Assembly (NCBI GenBank): GCA_013214355.1
Contig: JABSSL010000087.1
Span: 1 to 64,000, forward strand
Direction of reading: 5' to 3'
Length of the DNA: 64,000 bases
Origin: Saprospiraceae bacterium
GTDB lineage: Bacteria; Bacteroidota; Bacteroidia; Chitinophagales; Saprospiraceae
Shown: piece after piece, positions 9,637-16,846 of the stretch
Position numbering within the stretch: position 1 is the stretch's first letter
How the letters are laid out: every line of letters starts with the position of its first letter
Notes under the pieces: model-generated
What the model saw: only the letters and a program-made list of their open reading frames with translations
What the model was told of the DNA's origin: nothing
The model's database searches: none
Made by a program: the position numbers and the translations under genes

Positions 9637-10019
9637 ATGGACGATAATTTCAGGGAAACTCTGGGGGAATTAAAGAAAATAGATATTGAGGCATTTAATT
9701 CTTTTATCTCAAATCTACAGAATGGGCAAGTACAAAGGGTAAACATTTGTTGCGTTCATTGAGTATTTGTGATTCAATTTTCTTTATAGACTCTGGAATT
9801 CTTAGGGAGTATATAACTACCAAAGATAAGGAATAGAAAATTTGGTTTCCATTTAAAGGAAATATTGCCTGTAATATGCAAAGTCTGGTATCAAACGCTA
9901 GGTCTGACAAAAATTTTGAGTGTTTAACCGAATTGACATACCGCTCTATTAAAAGAAAAGTAATTATTGAACTTGCATCACAATATCATATTATAGAAAG
10001 CTTCTCGAATCTTCTCTGA
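9637..10019 (+). pseudogene. Decayed Crp/Fnr-type cyclic-nucleotide-binding regulator
   Basis: From ATG 9637 the frame reads MDDNFRETLGELKKIDIEAFNSF and breaks near 9739. The next frame (phase of 9741) continues KHLLRSLSICDSIFFIDSGILREYI, then a TAG at 9834-9836, then KIWFPFKGNIACNMQSLVSN and on to IIESFSNLL before TGA at 10017-10019. The order helix, HLL, CDxIFFIxSGxLR, WFPF, then the back strands is that of Bacteroidota Crp/Fnr cNMP-binding domains; the C-terminal helix-turn-helix is absent. One frameshift and one internal stop make it non-functional. The rest of the 9468-10579 gap holds repeats and a tolC relic; 9468-9636 and 10253-10451 show nothing recognisable. Confidence 0.65.
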
Positions 10020-10141
10020 TTAAAATTGAAAACAGGTCGATTCGAATGCAAACACTTGATACTAAATCCTGGAACTGATTCAAACTTATTGGCTGCCGAC
10101 GAGATCAAAGCATTGGATTTACTGGCGAAGCTCTTTTTGAG

Positions 10142-10168
10142 CCTGTCTGCTGGCGCTAGCCAGACAGG
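10142..10168. repeat. 27-bp REP-like palindrome, copy 1
   Basis: Imperfect palindrome beginning CCTGTCTG and ending CAGACAGG with a GGCGCTAGCC core. Two further 27-base copies with the same ends and variable middles occur at 10217-10243 and 12034-12060. Confidence 0.7.
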
Positions 10169-10216
10169 TTTCATATTCCGTAACCCCGGAACGGGGCCTG
10201 GAAGGTCTGGGACGAA

Positions 10217-10243
10217 CCTGTCTGGCGGCGCCAGCCAGCCAGG
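10217..10243. repeat. 27-bp REP-like palindrome, copy 2
   Basis: Begins CCTGTCTGGCG and ends CCAGCCAGG; same length and layout as the copy 48 bases upstream. The pair lies in the degenerate region between the Crp/Fnr relic and the tolC relic. Confidence 0.65.
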
Positions 10244-10451
10244 AAAAAGCTGAAGATCAGGAGATTCAAGGCTTTAGGCCGCAGTCCAGATGAATAAGTT
10301 TAAATCAGTTCCTGTTATAAATATTTATTAGAGTACCATCCTCGCTTTATTAGTGACATTTCTTTAACTCATTTGGCTTAATATCTTGGCATAACAAAGG
10401 CAGACACTTAAGCTAATGAAATAGAATTTACATGAAATGTGCAAGGGCAGA

Positions 10452-10535
10452 ATTAGTCAGGTCATCTATCGAAAGAAGTTGACGGAGATTGAGATCAAAA
10501 GGTTAGCAGGTATTCCGATGGAGGGTGTCGAGTAG
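10452..10535 (+). pseudogene. 3'-terminal remnant of a second tolC gene
   Basis: 84 bases aligned without gaps to the end of the intact tolC gene (3091-3174), stop codon included, with 8 mismatches. Translation is ISQVIYRKKLTEIEIKRLAG followed by IPMEGVE and stop; only two residues differ (E to Q, F to Y) and the other changes are silent third-position changes. That pattern is expected of a paralogue that diverged under selection before being deleted, not of a recent copy. Nothing of the remaining gene is visible upstream. Confidence 0.8.
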
Positions 10536-10579
10536 TCATCTAGGTACTACGTTGTTCTATATGCTATCCAGCTTTGATT

Positions 10580-11461
10580 CTAGCTAAATAGAAACTGGAA
10601 CTGCTTTACCCAATCTTTTAGATCAGAAAATTCTACGCCTAGCTTGTCCAATGTCTCCGTCATGTCAACATACATTTGGGGTTTAACCTGGCCATCCCAG
10701 ATCGCTTGATACTCTGCGGCAACAGCATCTCCGGCACCTGATCCGATTACAGTATCTAGTATGTGGCCAAAATCTCTTGGGGGCATGGCATAGTACTCAA
10801 TCTTTCTTTCAAGACCTTGCGAAAAAGCTTGTGCCAATTGGATCCCATCCAAAGTATTTTTTCCGCTAATAATAAAGTTACTCCCAGCTAGTGCGGGCTT
10901 TTCCAAAGCAGCTATCATCGCCTTCGCCATATCAGCAGTAGGTAACCAGCCGATCTGAAAATCCTTAGGTACAGGATAAGCAACTCTATTCTCTTTCTTC
11001 ACCTGAGGCGCAGTCCAAGGTCCTAACAAGTTTTCCGCATATACTGTCGGCTGAAGAATCGTATGTCTAATGCCACTTTCCATCAATAAATCTTGTACTG
11101 CTAATCTTACATCATAAGCTGGATTGCCAGTTTTATGGGCAAAAATAGCTCCTGCAGTGTTCCATACTATATAATTGATCTTGGCAGTTTTAGCAGCCTC
11201 TACTATACTTTGGGCAGCCTTCGAGGGATCGGGCATAAAGAAAGGAAGATGTAAAGCCAGGGTATCAACCTGTTGCATGGCTTTCTTGACATCCTCTTGA
11301 TCAGCTAGATTGCCTTCAAAAATAGTAGCTCCTGCGGTTGCTAAATCACTTGCTTTCTCCTTATCTCGAGTAAAGGCCACCACTTCATATCCTTTTTCAA
11401 GCAGTTGAAAAACTACAGGTTTTGCCTGTGATCCTGTTGCACCCGTTACTAATACTTTCAT
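10580..11461 (-). CDS. NmrA-like NAD(P)-binding oxidoreductase (atypical SDR)
   Basis: 293 residues, cytoplasmic. The N-terminus is a Rossmann nucleotide-binding motif, VLVTGATGSQAKPV, followed by strands ending in AFTRD, FEGNLADQ and LHLPF. This is the layout of NmrA/HscARG or NAD(P)H-azoreductase/quinone-reductase-like atypical SDRs, which bind NAD(P)H and sense or reduce small quinoid molecules. No YxxxK motif is evident, as usual for the subfamily. Transcribed divergently from an HxlR regulator across a 134-base region with a strong palindrome, a common arrangement in which the regulator controls the reductase in response to electrophile or redox stress. Start chosen at ATG 11461, which begins the Rossmann strand directly. 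Confidence 0.85.
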   Translation of the reverse strand: MKVLVTGATGSQAKPVVFQLLEKGYEVVAFTRDKEKASDLATAGATIFEGNLADQEDVKKAMQQVDTLALHLPFFMPDPSKAAQSIVEAAKTAKINYIVWNTAGAIFAHKTGNPAYDVRLAVQDLLMESGIRHTILQPTVYAENLLGPWTAPQVKKENRVAYPVPKDFQIGWLPTADMAKAMIAALEKPALAGSNFIISGKNTLDGIQLAQAFSQGLERKIEYYAMPPRDFGHILDTVIGSGAGDAVAAEYQAIWDGQVKPQMYVDMTETLDKLGVEFSDLKDWVKQFQFLFS

Positions 11462-11523
11462 GATTCTCTCATTTTAAAGTTTATCTCAAATAGATGAGGT
11501 GAAACAAAATTACACTACCTTTA

Positions 11524-11556
11524 CTATACAAAGTATATCGGTATACTTTAGTATAG
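11524..11556. promoter_or_regulatory. Probable HxlR operator
   Basis: Nested inverted repeat: AAAGTATA, spacer TCGG, TATACTTT, flanked by CTATAC and GTATAG. It sits in the divergent promoter region between the NmrA-like gene and the HxlR-type gene, 40 bases before the HxlR ATG. A further half-site AAAGTATAG follows at about 11567. The symmetry suits a winged-helix dimer. Confidence 0.6.
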
Positions 11557-11595
11557 CAGTATCAAAAAGTATAGCGACTTAGTAATCAGCTAACT

Positions 11596-11958
11596 ATGAA
11601 TGAAAAAAGTAAGGAGTGTAAAACCTACATTCGACCTGTAAGAGATGTAATAGACTTAATTGGCAGCAAATGGAAGCTCCCTATCATCATTGCCCTCTCT
11701 TTTGGCAACCAAAGATTTAAAGAACTAGAACGGCAAATTGAGGGTATCACCCCCAGAATGCTATCAAAGGAATTGAAAGATTTAGAGGTGAATGGCCTAG
11801 TAAATCGAGCTGTATTTAATACTACTCCTGTCACCGTAGAATATAGCCTTACCGAATATGGAAAATCGCTTGACAGTGTGATTGAAGTAATGAGAGAATG
11901 GGGAACCAAGCATCGAGAACGAATCATGAGAAGAAAAACTGTGCAGAACAAGGACTAA
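11596..11958 (+). CDS. HxlR-family transcriptional regulator
   Basis: 120 residues, the usual size. The canonical sequence path is present: CKTYIRPVRDVIDLIGSKWK, then LSFGNQRFKELERQIEGITPRML (recognition helix region), KELKDLEVNGLV, the wing and LTEYGKSLDSVIEVMREWG. These one-domain winged-helix dimers respond to oxidants, quinones or aldehydes. Divergent from the NmrA-like oxidoreductase, which is the likely target through the palindrome at 11524-11556. N-terminal Cys at residue 8 could be a redox sensor as in related proteins (inference). Confidence 0.93.
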   Translation: MNEKSKECKTYIRPVRDVIDLIGSKWKLPIIIALSFGNQRFKELERQIEGITPRMLSKELKDLEVNGLVNRAVFNTTPVTVEYSLTEYGKSLDSVIEVMREWGTKHRERIMRRKTVQNKD

Positions 11959-12005
11959 AACATCAGGAGCTACCATACGGTGCTACTCTGTTCAATTCAA
12001 CCATG

Positions 12006-12195
12006 AGAGCTTGTTTGGAGGTAGCAATTTGGGCCTGTCTGTTGGCCTTAGCCAGGCAGGCTGCAAATACTTACTTAAGGAACCTCTCTGCAGCTATTTT
12101 ATGGCCCGTAGCGCTGCTTTGAGCCATAAAATGAGCTTTGTGAGAACCCGTAATTAAATACTTTCGCTTCCAAAGCCTACCTCCAAACAAGCTCT
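12006..12195. repeat. Long fold-back (hairpin) element with a 27-bp repeat inserted in one arm
   Basis: The ends are a perfect 19-base inverted repeat (12006-12024 starting AGAGCTTGTTTGG; 12177-12195). The centre has a perfect 10-base inverted repeat, ATTTTATGGC at 12096-12105 and its complement at 12123-12132, around a 17-base loop. The right arm (12123-12195) is 73 bases. The left arm is 100 bases, and removing the 27-bp palindrome at 12034-12060 leaves exactly 73, with recognisable pairing through the middle. It fills the gap between the HxlR and AraC genes. No target-site duplication seen. A short + strand reading frame over it is not convincing. Confidence 0.75.
12034..12060. repeat. 27-bp REP-like palindrome, copy 3, inside the fold-back element
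   Basis: Begins CCTGTCTG and ends GCCAGGCAGG; same family as 10142-10168 and 10217-10243. It accounts exactly for the length difference between the two arms of the surrounding fold-back element. Confidence 0.75.
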
Positions 12196-12218
12196 TAGCG
12201 CCTACTAAAAGAGACCCA

Positions 12219-13034
12219 ATGGAAATTGTAAAAGATGCAAAAAGACAATTTGGTATTGATGAGGTAATTTGGCACAGCGATCCAGTGACAAGAGAAGAGC
12301 TCTATCAGGTCGTTTTATTTACAGCTGGTGAGGGAGTAATTCAATTGGACTTCGACACCTATGAGATTAAATCGCCCACTTTATTGTTTATTTCCGAGTA
12401 CCAGCTCTTCACCACCTTAGTAGGGAATAATGTCAAAGGAAAGGTGATTCAATTCTCTAATGATTTCTTTTGCATTAAGCTCAACCGAACCGAAACCTTC
12501 TGTGATGCCGTAATCTTTAACTTGACTAAACCTCCATTAGTACCTCTATCAGATAAAGAAAGTAATAAGATAAACTTCATTATAGATCAGATACAGGACG
12601 AGTTAATAACCCCCAGCATCTACAAAGAAGAAATTATCACTTCCCAACTTAAAACCCTGTTGCTAGAAAGTGCTAAGATTAAATTGCAAAAGATGGGGCA
12701 ACATCCTGTTCAAAAACTCTCCTCGGTGGTTGCGGACTTTCAAGATTTGCTAGAAGAAAACTACAAAAGAGAACACCAGGTGCAGTTTTATGCCAACCAT
12801 CTATTTATTAGCCCTAAAGGCTTAAATAATGCCACTAAAAGAGAATTGGGTAAAACGACTAGTGAATTGATTAAGGAGAAGATCATCATAGAGGCCAAAC
12901 GAGAGTTGTATCAAGGCAAGAAAACCATCAAGGAAATTGCCTTCGAACTGGGCTTCGAAGATCCGGCCTATTTTAGTCGTTTTTTTAAAAAATCTACCTC
13001 AAAAAGCCCTAAGGCATTCCTCCCCCTACATTAG
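12219..13034 (+). CDS. AraC-family transcriptional regulator
   Basis: 271 residues. N-terminal cupin-like sensor region (residues ~1-160) followed by the two helix-turn-helix AraC domain. The second HTH is very clear: KTIKEIAFELGFEDPAYFSR and FFKKSTSKSPKAF. Same strand as the SDR gene 114 bases downstream, which is its most likely target. No ligand can be inferred. Confidence 0.92.
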   Translation: MEIVKDAKRQFGIDEVIWHSDPVTREELYQVVLFTAGEGVIQLDFDTYEIKSPTLLFISEYQLFTTLVGNNVKGKVIQFSNDFFCIKLNRTETFCDAVIFNLTKPPLVPLSDKESNKINFIIDQIQDELITPSIYKEEIITSQLKTLLLESAKIKLQKMGQHPVQKLSSVVADFQDLLEENYKREHQVQFYANHLFISPKGLNNATKRELGKTTSELIKEKIIIEAKRELYQGKKTIKEIAFELGFEDPAYFSRFFKKSTSKSPKAFLPLH

Positions 13035-13110
13035 TCTGTCACCTTTTCCCAATTGTACAAGTCCAGTTAACTTTTGTCCATTCTATATGGTACGTACTAC
13101 CTGTAAGTTT

Positions 13111-13144
13111 GTCGTATAATTTTTTCAAATACAAAAAATACGAC
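13111..13144 (+). promoter_or_regulatory. Inverted repeat in the SDR leader
   Basis: GTCGTA at 13111-13116 and TACGAC at 13139-13144 frame complementary T- and A-runs (T6 and A6). It ends 4 bases before the SDR ATG, so it could be an operator or a leader hairpin covering the translation start. Confidence 0.35.
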
Positions 13145-13148
13145 GAAA

Positions 13149-13916
13149 ATGGACAAAAGAAATAATTCAAATCGACTGCTCGGAAAGACTGCATTTATTA
13201 CCGGTGGCAATAGTGGAATTGGTCTAGCCACCGCCCAATTATTTGCAAAAGAAGGCGCAAAACTAGTCATCACCGGTCGAGATCAAGCAACACTCGAAGA
13301 GGCGGCAGCATCTATTCATGGTGAGGTCTTGACTATCCAATCTGATGTCTCTGCCACTAGCGATATCCAACATGCTTTTGAAACGGCCAAAGCTGCCTAC
13401 GGTGGCATTGACATACTTTTCGCCAATGCAGGAGTCGGCAAATTTGCCCCGATTGAGCTGACCACAGAGGCTATTTACGACGAGATGATGGATGTCAATG
13501 TGAAGGGGGTTTATTTTACTGTACAAAAGGCCATTCCCTTCTTGCATAAGAACGCTTCCATTATTCTAAGTGGTTCATTTCTTTCCCAAGTAGGTGTTCC
13601 TAATACCAGTGTATTGAGTGCTACGAAGGCGGCTGTAAGTTCATTGGGTAAGAGCCTTGCCGCAGAATTGGTGCAACAGGGATTTAGGGTAAATACCCTT
13701 AGTCCGGGTTACATTGCCACGCCTTTTGCTTCCAGAGCAGGCTTACCTGAAGATGCCTTACATAATTTGGTACAATCTGCCCTGGATGCCACGCCTTTAC
13801 ATCGATTTGGCAAACCAGAAGAAATGGCCAAAACTGCACTTTTCCTGGCTAGTGATGACTCCAGCTACCTGGTAGGTTCTGAGATTCTGGCTGACGGAGG
13901 AGTAGTCAACGCATAG
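13149..13916 (+). CDS. Short-chain dehydrogenase/reductase-like protein lacking the catalytic Tyr
   Basis: 255 residues, classical SDR length. TGGNSGIGLATA (about residues 18-29) is the NAD(P)-binding glycine motif, and FANAGVGKFAPI and NVKGVYFTVQKA follow in order, as does LSPGYIATPF and the C-terminal LVGSEILADGG. The active-site block, however, reads SVLSATKAAV where classical members have SVYSATKAAV: the Tyr of YxxxK is Leu (codon TTG). The Lys and the upstream Ser region (ILSGSF) remain. Family members without Tyr are usually inactive or have a changed chemistry. Downstream of an AraC gene, likely its regulator. Confidence 0.88.
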   Translation: MDKRNNSNRLLGKTAFITGGNSGIGLATAQLFAKEGAKLVITGRDQATLEEAAASIHGEVLTIQSDVSATSDIQHAFETAKAAYGGIDILFANAGVGKFAPIELTTEAIYDEMMDVNVKGVYFTVQKAIPFLHKNASIILSGSFLSQVGVPNTSVLSATKAAVSSLGKSLAAELVQQGFRVNTLSPGYIATPFASRAGLPEDALHNLVQSALDATPLHRFGKPEEMAKTALFLASDDSSYLVGSEILADGGVVNA

Positions 13917-13948
13917 CCGATTATAGAACTAAAATTTTAAATCTTACC

Positions 13949-13982
13949 GCATAGCACTCGGTGGCGCTACCGAGTGCTATGC
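13949..13982. repeat. Perfect 14-bp stem palindrome
   Basis: GCATAGCACTCGGT (13949-13962), loop GGCGCT, then its exact complement (13969-13982). Placed between the SDR stop (13916) and the next ATG (13996). It lacks a T-tract on either side, so a REP-type repeat or an RNA-processing hairpin is as likely as a terminator. Confidence 0.6.
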
Positions 13983-13995
13983 TAAAATAAAACTA

Positions 13996-14421
13996 ATGGA
14001 TAGCAGTATGCTTAATTTAACACTGGAAACGATTGGGAGAAGTGTCCAAAACCTGGAGCAGGAGAAAGCAATCATGCAAGTGGTTGAGGATTATTTCGAA
14101 GGAACTAGAACAGGTGATATAAAGTTAATACACAACGCATTTGATAAAGATGCAAAGTTGAAACATGTAAAAGTGGATGGCCGTCTCTTCGAGGCTGACT
14201 TAAAACACTTCACCGAATATCTTACAGCCAAGCAGGGAATGCCAGTTTTGGCAACACATATTTTATCTATAGATATCGCTTCAACTATAGCGACCGTGAA
14301 GGTACTGTTTGTTTTTGAGGACTTTATTTATATAGATTTCCTACACATCCTGCAAATCGGGAATAGCTGGAAAATTGTAGATAAAGTGTACCTCAAAAAG
14401 AAAAGGGGAAATATGTTCTAA
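13996..14421 (+). CDS. NTF2/SnoaL-like protein (lumazine-binding-2-like)
   Basis: 141 residues. The pattern EKAIMQVVEDYFEGTRTGDIKLIHNAF, DKDAKLKHV, then long strands (ATVKVLFVFEDFIYIDFLHIL) and IGNSWKIVDKVY is that of the NTF2-like cone fold, in the group often labelled putative lumazine-binding. These small proteins bind hydrophobic ligands or act as isomerases; no catalytic residue can be assigned. Start at ATG 13996; an internal ATG at 14005 (residue 4) is an alternative. Follows the SDR gene on the same strand after a hairpin. Confidence 0.75.
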   Translation: MDSSMLNLTLETIGRSVQNLEQEKAIMQVVEDYFEGTRTGDIKLIHNAFDKDAKLKHVKVDGRLFEADLKHFTEYLTAKQGMPVLATHILSIDIASTIATVKVLFVFEDFIYIDFLHILQIGNSWKIVDKVYLKKKRGNMF

Positions 14422-14463
14422 TCGAATTGGAGTGTATAATGGGATAAATCAAGCGGTAGCTTC

Positions 14464-15138
14464 TTACAAGTGCTCTGCCTCCTCCCCCCACAAAACAACA
14501 GTAGACGCCGCAAAGAACAGCACAAGGATTAGATTAAAATGCCCACCCATAACCATAGTCCAGGCTGCACCGGACAATAACTTACTTATCACTAACTCGA
14601 AAAGAATCAAAGTGGTCAAGGGATAAAAAATCAATATCCATCTTGGATACAGCGTTTTTCGTTTCCATACTTGTGCAATAAAGAATAGAGAAACGACACC
14701 AAAAATAGGGTACACAAATGCGCGTAGTACATCATTGGCCTCCCTGGCAAGTACAATGCTTTGCGCTACGTCTAGTTGATGAGCTGTAGCTAATTTTGCG
14801 GAAGTAGCGATCGCCACAAAAGCCCCATGAATAACGCCATAAGCTATGAAAATACTACCAAAACCTAGGACAATACCCTTGCGTATCACTGGTTTGGCTG
14901 GACCGAAAGCAAAGTTCAGATGGGGTAAACCTAAAACGTAGCACCAACTGGCCAATAAGGCAGTCACTGCACTCGCTTTGATTCGAAAATCGGAGGCCTG
15001 GCTCATATTGCCGACTAAGTCTGTACTATTCCCATTGAAATAAAACAGCATATCTCCTGCGAATAAAATCAAACCGCCTAGTACTCCGAAAAGCCCAGAA
15101 ATCCTAAGCCACCATCTATTGTTTCCCATCTTAAACAA
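14464..15138 (-). CDS. Multi-pass membrane protein of unknown function (DUF6796-like)
   Basis: 224 residues with about six to seven hydrophobic segments, for example ISGLFGVLGGLILFAGDMLFY near the start, GSIFIAYGVIHGAFVAIA and LYPRWILIFYPLTTLILFELV, and VMGGHFNLILVLFFAAS at the end. The opening Trp-Leu-Arg then GLFGVLGGLxLFxGDMLFY is reminiscent of the DUF6796 family, assigned with caution. No enzymatic motif. Convergent with the NTF2-like gene (42-base gap). Confidence 0.7.
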   Translation of the reverse strand: MFKMGNNRWWLRISGLFGVLGGLILFAGDMLFYFNGNSTDLVGNMSQASDFRIKASAVTALLASWCYVLGLPHLNFAFGPAKPVIRKGIVLGFGSIFIAYGVIHGAFVAIATSAKLATAHQLDVAQSIVLAREANDVLRAFVYPIFGVVSLFFIAQVWKRKTLYPRWILIFYPLTTLILFELVISKLLSGAAWTMVMGGHFNLILVLFFAASTVVLWGEEAEHL

Positions 15139-15339
15139 TTTAGCTGCTCAATTGGTCTCGATATAAAGCTAAGTTAGGAAAAAAGGCTATTTAGTTTCTG
15201 AATAGCAGATCCTTGTCTTATATTTCTTGGAACACTGAATGAGGATGAGCAATGATCAAGATCTTCCAGAGGTCTACTTCATTGGGAGCAAGGTTTACCT
15301 ACAACAACGAACAAATTATTCCGGCAAAACCAACAAGAT

Positions 15340-16191
15340 ATGTACCAAGAATTTCAACTGTCAAAACCTATACCAGGAACGGTAGAATTTGTCGAGATGC
15401 CAGATGGCACTCGTATCCATACGATTAGTTCAGGAACGGGTAAAACCACCATTCTACTGGCGCATGGTTATGGATTTAGCCACATCGAGTGGAATGTTAT
15501 TGTAGAGGGATTAAATCAATTAGATTATCGAACCATCGTATTTGATCAGAGAGGGCATGGCAAATCAACCATTGGTCAGGAAGGGATTAGTTCAAGTTCA
15601 ATGGCCTCCGACTATAAAGGATTGATTGAATATTTCAACTTAGAAGATTGTATCCTAGTCGGACATTCCATGGGTGGATTTTTAGCAATGAAATTTTTGA
15701 TTGATTATCCGGAGATGCAGCACAAGCACATTAAAAGTTGTGTGCTGATGGCCACGTTTGCAGGAGAAGTAAACAAGAACAACTTTCAAAACCGCCTCCA
15801 AATACCATTGATCAAATCAGGAATATTGCTAAAGCTGATTAAATGGAAACCAATAGGAATAGGATTTGGAAAATCACTGATCGGAGAAAATCCTGACCCT
15901 GAAATAATACGTTCGATTCTTGAAATTTTCCCGCAACAGGATCACTCAAAATTGATCCCCATTTTGAAAGCCTTTGGCGATGAAAGTTATTACAATAGAT
16001 TGAAAGAAATAAGCATTCCTTGTGCGGTGGTGATTGGTGATAAAGATGCAACTACGCCCCCCTTTCACACCGACAATATCGTACAAGAAATACCTAACAC
16101 CACCCGAATAGATATACCCGGGAAAGGACATTGTCTAAATGCCGAAGCTCCAGAGGAGATCATTAGTGCCATTCAACTAATGGATAACTAA
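15340..16191 (+). CDS. Alpha/beta hydrolase
   Basis: 283 residues, cytoplasmic. Features in order: LLAHGYGFSHIEWN (oxyanion-hole His-Gly), FDQRGHGKST, nucleophile elbow VGHSMGGFLAM (Ser about residue 112), acid in VVIGDKDATTPP and His in IPGKGHCLNAEAPE. A complete Ser-Asp-His triad is therefore present. The class includes esterases, haloperoxidase-like and lactonase-like enzymes; the substrate is not evident. Upstream 200 bases (15139-15339) contain no gene. Confidence 0.9.
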   Translation: MYQEFQLSKPIPGTVEFVEMPDGTRIHTISSGTGKTTILLAHGYGFSHIEWNVIVEGLNQLDYRTIVFDQRGHGKSTIGQEGISSSSMASDYKGLIEYFNLEDCILVGHSMGGFLAMKFLIDYPEMQHKHIKSCVLMATFAGEVNKNNFQNRLQIPLIKSGILLKLIKWKPIGIGFGKSLIGENPDPEIIRSILEIFPQQDHSKLIPILKAFGDESYYNRLKEISIPCAVVIGDKDATTPPFHTDNIVQEIPNTTRIDIPGKGHCLNAEAPEEIISAIQLMDN

Positions 16192-16277
16192 AAGTAGTAT
16201 AGCACAAAACGTCCATTAAAGGCTGAAATGTTCATAGCGGCTGTTCACCACTAAGCCATTTGACCAAATTTCAAAAG

Positions 16278-16757
16278 ATGATAACGAAACACTTAATCGC
16301 AGGTTTTGTATTTGGCGTATCCATGTCCGTTATTTCATGGATAGTTGGGATGATCGTGAATAGTATACTAATGAAGACGGAATATTATAAAAAGCTATCC
16401 AGCCTAAATTTTATCACAAGCAAAACCTGGAACAAACGCCTCGGAATCCGATACTTTAAGTGGATTGTCAAAAACACCTTCTTCAAATTCTTCAACCCCG
16501 CTATTAAAGTCCCAAACAGGAAGACAGACTTGACCGAAATACGATATCAAATGACGCTTTCTGAAATCAGCCATTTAATCGGATTTGCCTTTGTGGTTCT
16601 GGTCGCCATCTATCAAAGCTTTAGGGTAAGCATAGTATTCGGGCTGATGATGATGATCGGAAATATTTTACTCAATCTATACCCCTCCTTGTTGCAGCAA
16701 GAGAATAAGAGGAGAATTGACAAGCTGCTTGAAAGGCACACAGCTATAGTAAGCTAA
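16278..16757 (+). CDS. Membrane protein resembling the CrtO-type glycosyl-4,4'-diaponeurosporenoate acyltransferase family
   Basis: About 159 residues from ATG 16278; a TTG at 16260 would add six residues. Hydrophobic segments lie near residues 10-30 (GFVFGVSMSVISWIVGMIV) and 100-140. Between them, RLGIRYFKWIVKNTFFKFFN, then EIRYQMTLSEISHLIGF and NILLNLYPSLLQQENKRR follow the pattern of the CrtO acyltransferase family, whose conserved core is an EISH-like His segment and an N-x-Y-x-x-L-x-Q-x-x-x-R tail. In staphylococci the enzyme acylates a carotenoid glycoside; no carotenoid genes are visible here, so the substrate is unknown. Confidence 0.6.
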   Translation: MITKHLIAGFVFGVSMSVISWIVGMIVNSILMKTEYYKKLSSLNFITSKTWNKRLGIRYFKWIVKNTFFKFFNPAIKVPNRKTDLTEIRYQMTLSEISHLIGFAFVVLVAIYQSFRVSIVFGLMMMIGNILLNLYPSLLQQENKRRIDKLLERHTAIVS

Positions 16758-16846
16758 CTATTGGTGCCTTCCGTACGCCGCTGGCTACATGGCTAATCCA
16801 AGTTCTATTGTATAATTCATTGTAACAATTACCCGTCAAGTTCGTC

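Noticed and set aside
10026-10253. Small + strand ORF through the 27-bp repeats
   Set aside because: Its C-terminal half is encoded by the palindromes and the upstream part lies over the tail of the decayed Crp/Fnr gene; not a credible gene.
11898-12122. Small + strand ORF across the fold-back element
   Set aside because: It overlaps the HxlR gene in another frame and runs through the palindromes; composition follows the repeat, not coding sequence.
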